From NCBI GenBank assembly GCA_016844515.1, contig JAERMP010000082.1, positions 1 through 8,605 of the forward strand: a DNA stretch of 8,605 nt, written 5' to 3'. Of the stretch, positions 8,465-8,605 are shown piece by piece. The stretch's first letter is position 1. Every line of letters starts with the position of its first letter. The notes below the pieces were generated by a model. That model ran no database searches, was not told the origin of the DNA, and saw nothing but the letters and a program-made list of their open reading frames with translations. The position numbers and the translations under genes are program-made. Source of the stretch: Thermoleophilia bacterium (lineage in GTDB: Bacteria; Actinomycetota; Thermoleophilia; Gaiellales; Gaiellaceae).

Positions 8465-8605
8465 ATGGCGCCTCCAAGAAAGCTCGAGGGCAGCTGGGGG
8501 ATCGACCCCGTCCCTGTGCGACTCCGGGTCCTCGTCATCTCGTTCGGCCTCGCGAGCATCGTCGCGCATTTCTCGCCGCGCGCGGTCGATCTCGGGGCGG
8601 ACATG
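8465..8605 (+). CDS. Possible N-terminus of a membrane protein (partial, right edge)
   Basis: From ATG 8465 an open frame of 47 codons runs off the window, starting 40 bp from the divergent methyltransferase GTG. It begins MAPPRKLEGSWGIDPVPVRL and continues with a moderately hydrophobic stretch (VLVISFGLASIVAHF, about 23-37). The 'SWGIDPVPxxLRVL' start recalls NCS1/CytX-type nucleobase or hydroxymethylpyrimidine transporters, but the following residues do not continue as I would expect for that family. It may be a diverged or frameshifted copy, a different membrane protein, or a chance frame. No clear Shine-Dalgarno is visible. Confidence 0.35.
   Translation, partial: MAPPRKLEGSWGIDPVPVRLRVLVISFGLASIVAHFSPRAVDLGADM

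Noticed and set aside
8425..8604. 60-residue N-terminal extension of the methyltransferase
   Set aside because: Its translation (TRTRSRTGTG...) is not methyltransferase-like, and a good ribosome site precedes GTG 8424.

Overview
This window is high-GC, with densely packed genes, strong G/C bias at third codon positions and several GTG starts. Together with gene content (a full-length DtxR-type regulator with an SH3-like tail, an AcnA-type aconitase, a BolA/monothiol glutaredoxin pair), this suggests an actinomycetote, perhaps of the Thermoleophilia type. That placement is inference from protein style, not a phylogenetic result. I see no tRNA, rRNA, CRISPR array, insertion sequence or phage gene.

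Left part (1-2155), a metal-handling locus. A DtxR/MntR-family regulator (1484-2155, +) is divergent from a secreted two-domain multicopper oxidase (419-1444, -), with only 39 bp between the start codons. That gap holds a perfect DtxR-type half-site and two short palindromes. Downstream of the oxidase on the same strand is the N-terminus of a membrane protein (1-254, -, cut by the window edge) that resembles the leader of actinobacterial ZIP-type metal transporters. A perfect 9-bp hairpin lies between the last two.

Middle (2275-3691). A small ferredoxin-like-fold protein of unknown role (2275-2535, +) converges on a bolA-grxD operon (2593-3191, -; ATGA overlap), probably involved in Fe-S cluster trafficking. 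The glutaredoxin has CGNS where the family normally has CGFS. Divergent from bolA is a membrane-anchored protein with LiaF-like FGG repeats (3227-3691, +).

Centre-right (3695-7342, +). One uninterrupted 1215-codon frame holds an unrecognised region of about 290 residues followed by a complete aconitase with all three cluster cysteines. The aconitase has a natural-looking internal start at 4571, and both other reading frames have stop codons just before it. The join is therefore either a real fusion or a lost stop or frameshift. Iron sensing, Fe-S trafficking and an Fe-S enzyme thus lie close together, though not in one operon.

Right part (7343-8605). Three genes run on the minus strand: a class I SAM-dependent methyltransferase (7675-8424), then two very small genes overlapping by 38 nt (7470-7631 and 7343-7507). 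The shared purine-rich repeat encodes a poly-Glu tail in one frame and a poly-Lys/Arg head in the other. At the right edge a plus-strand frame opens (8465 onward) with a start that recalls NCS1/CytX-type transporters, but it is too short to be sure.
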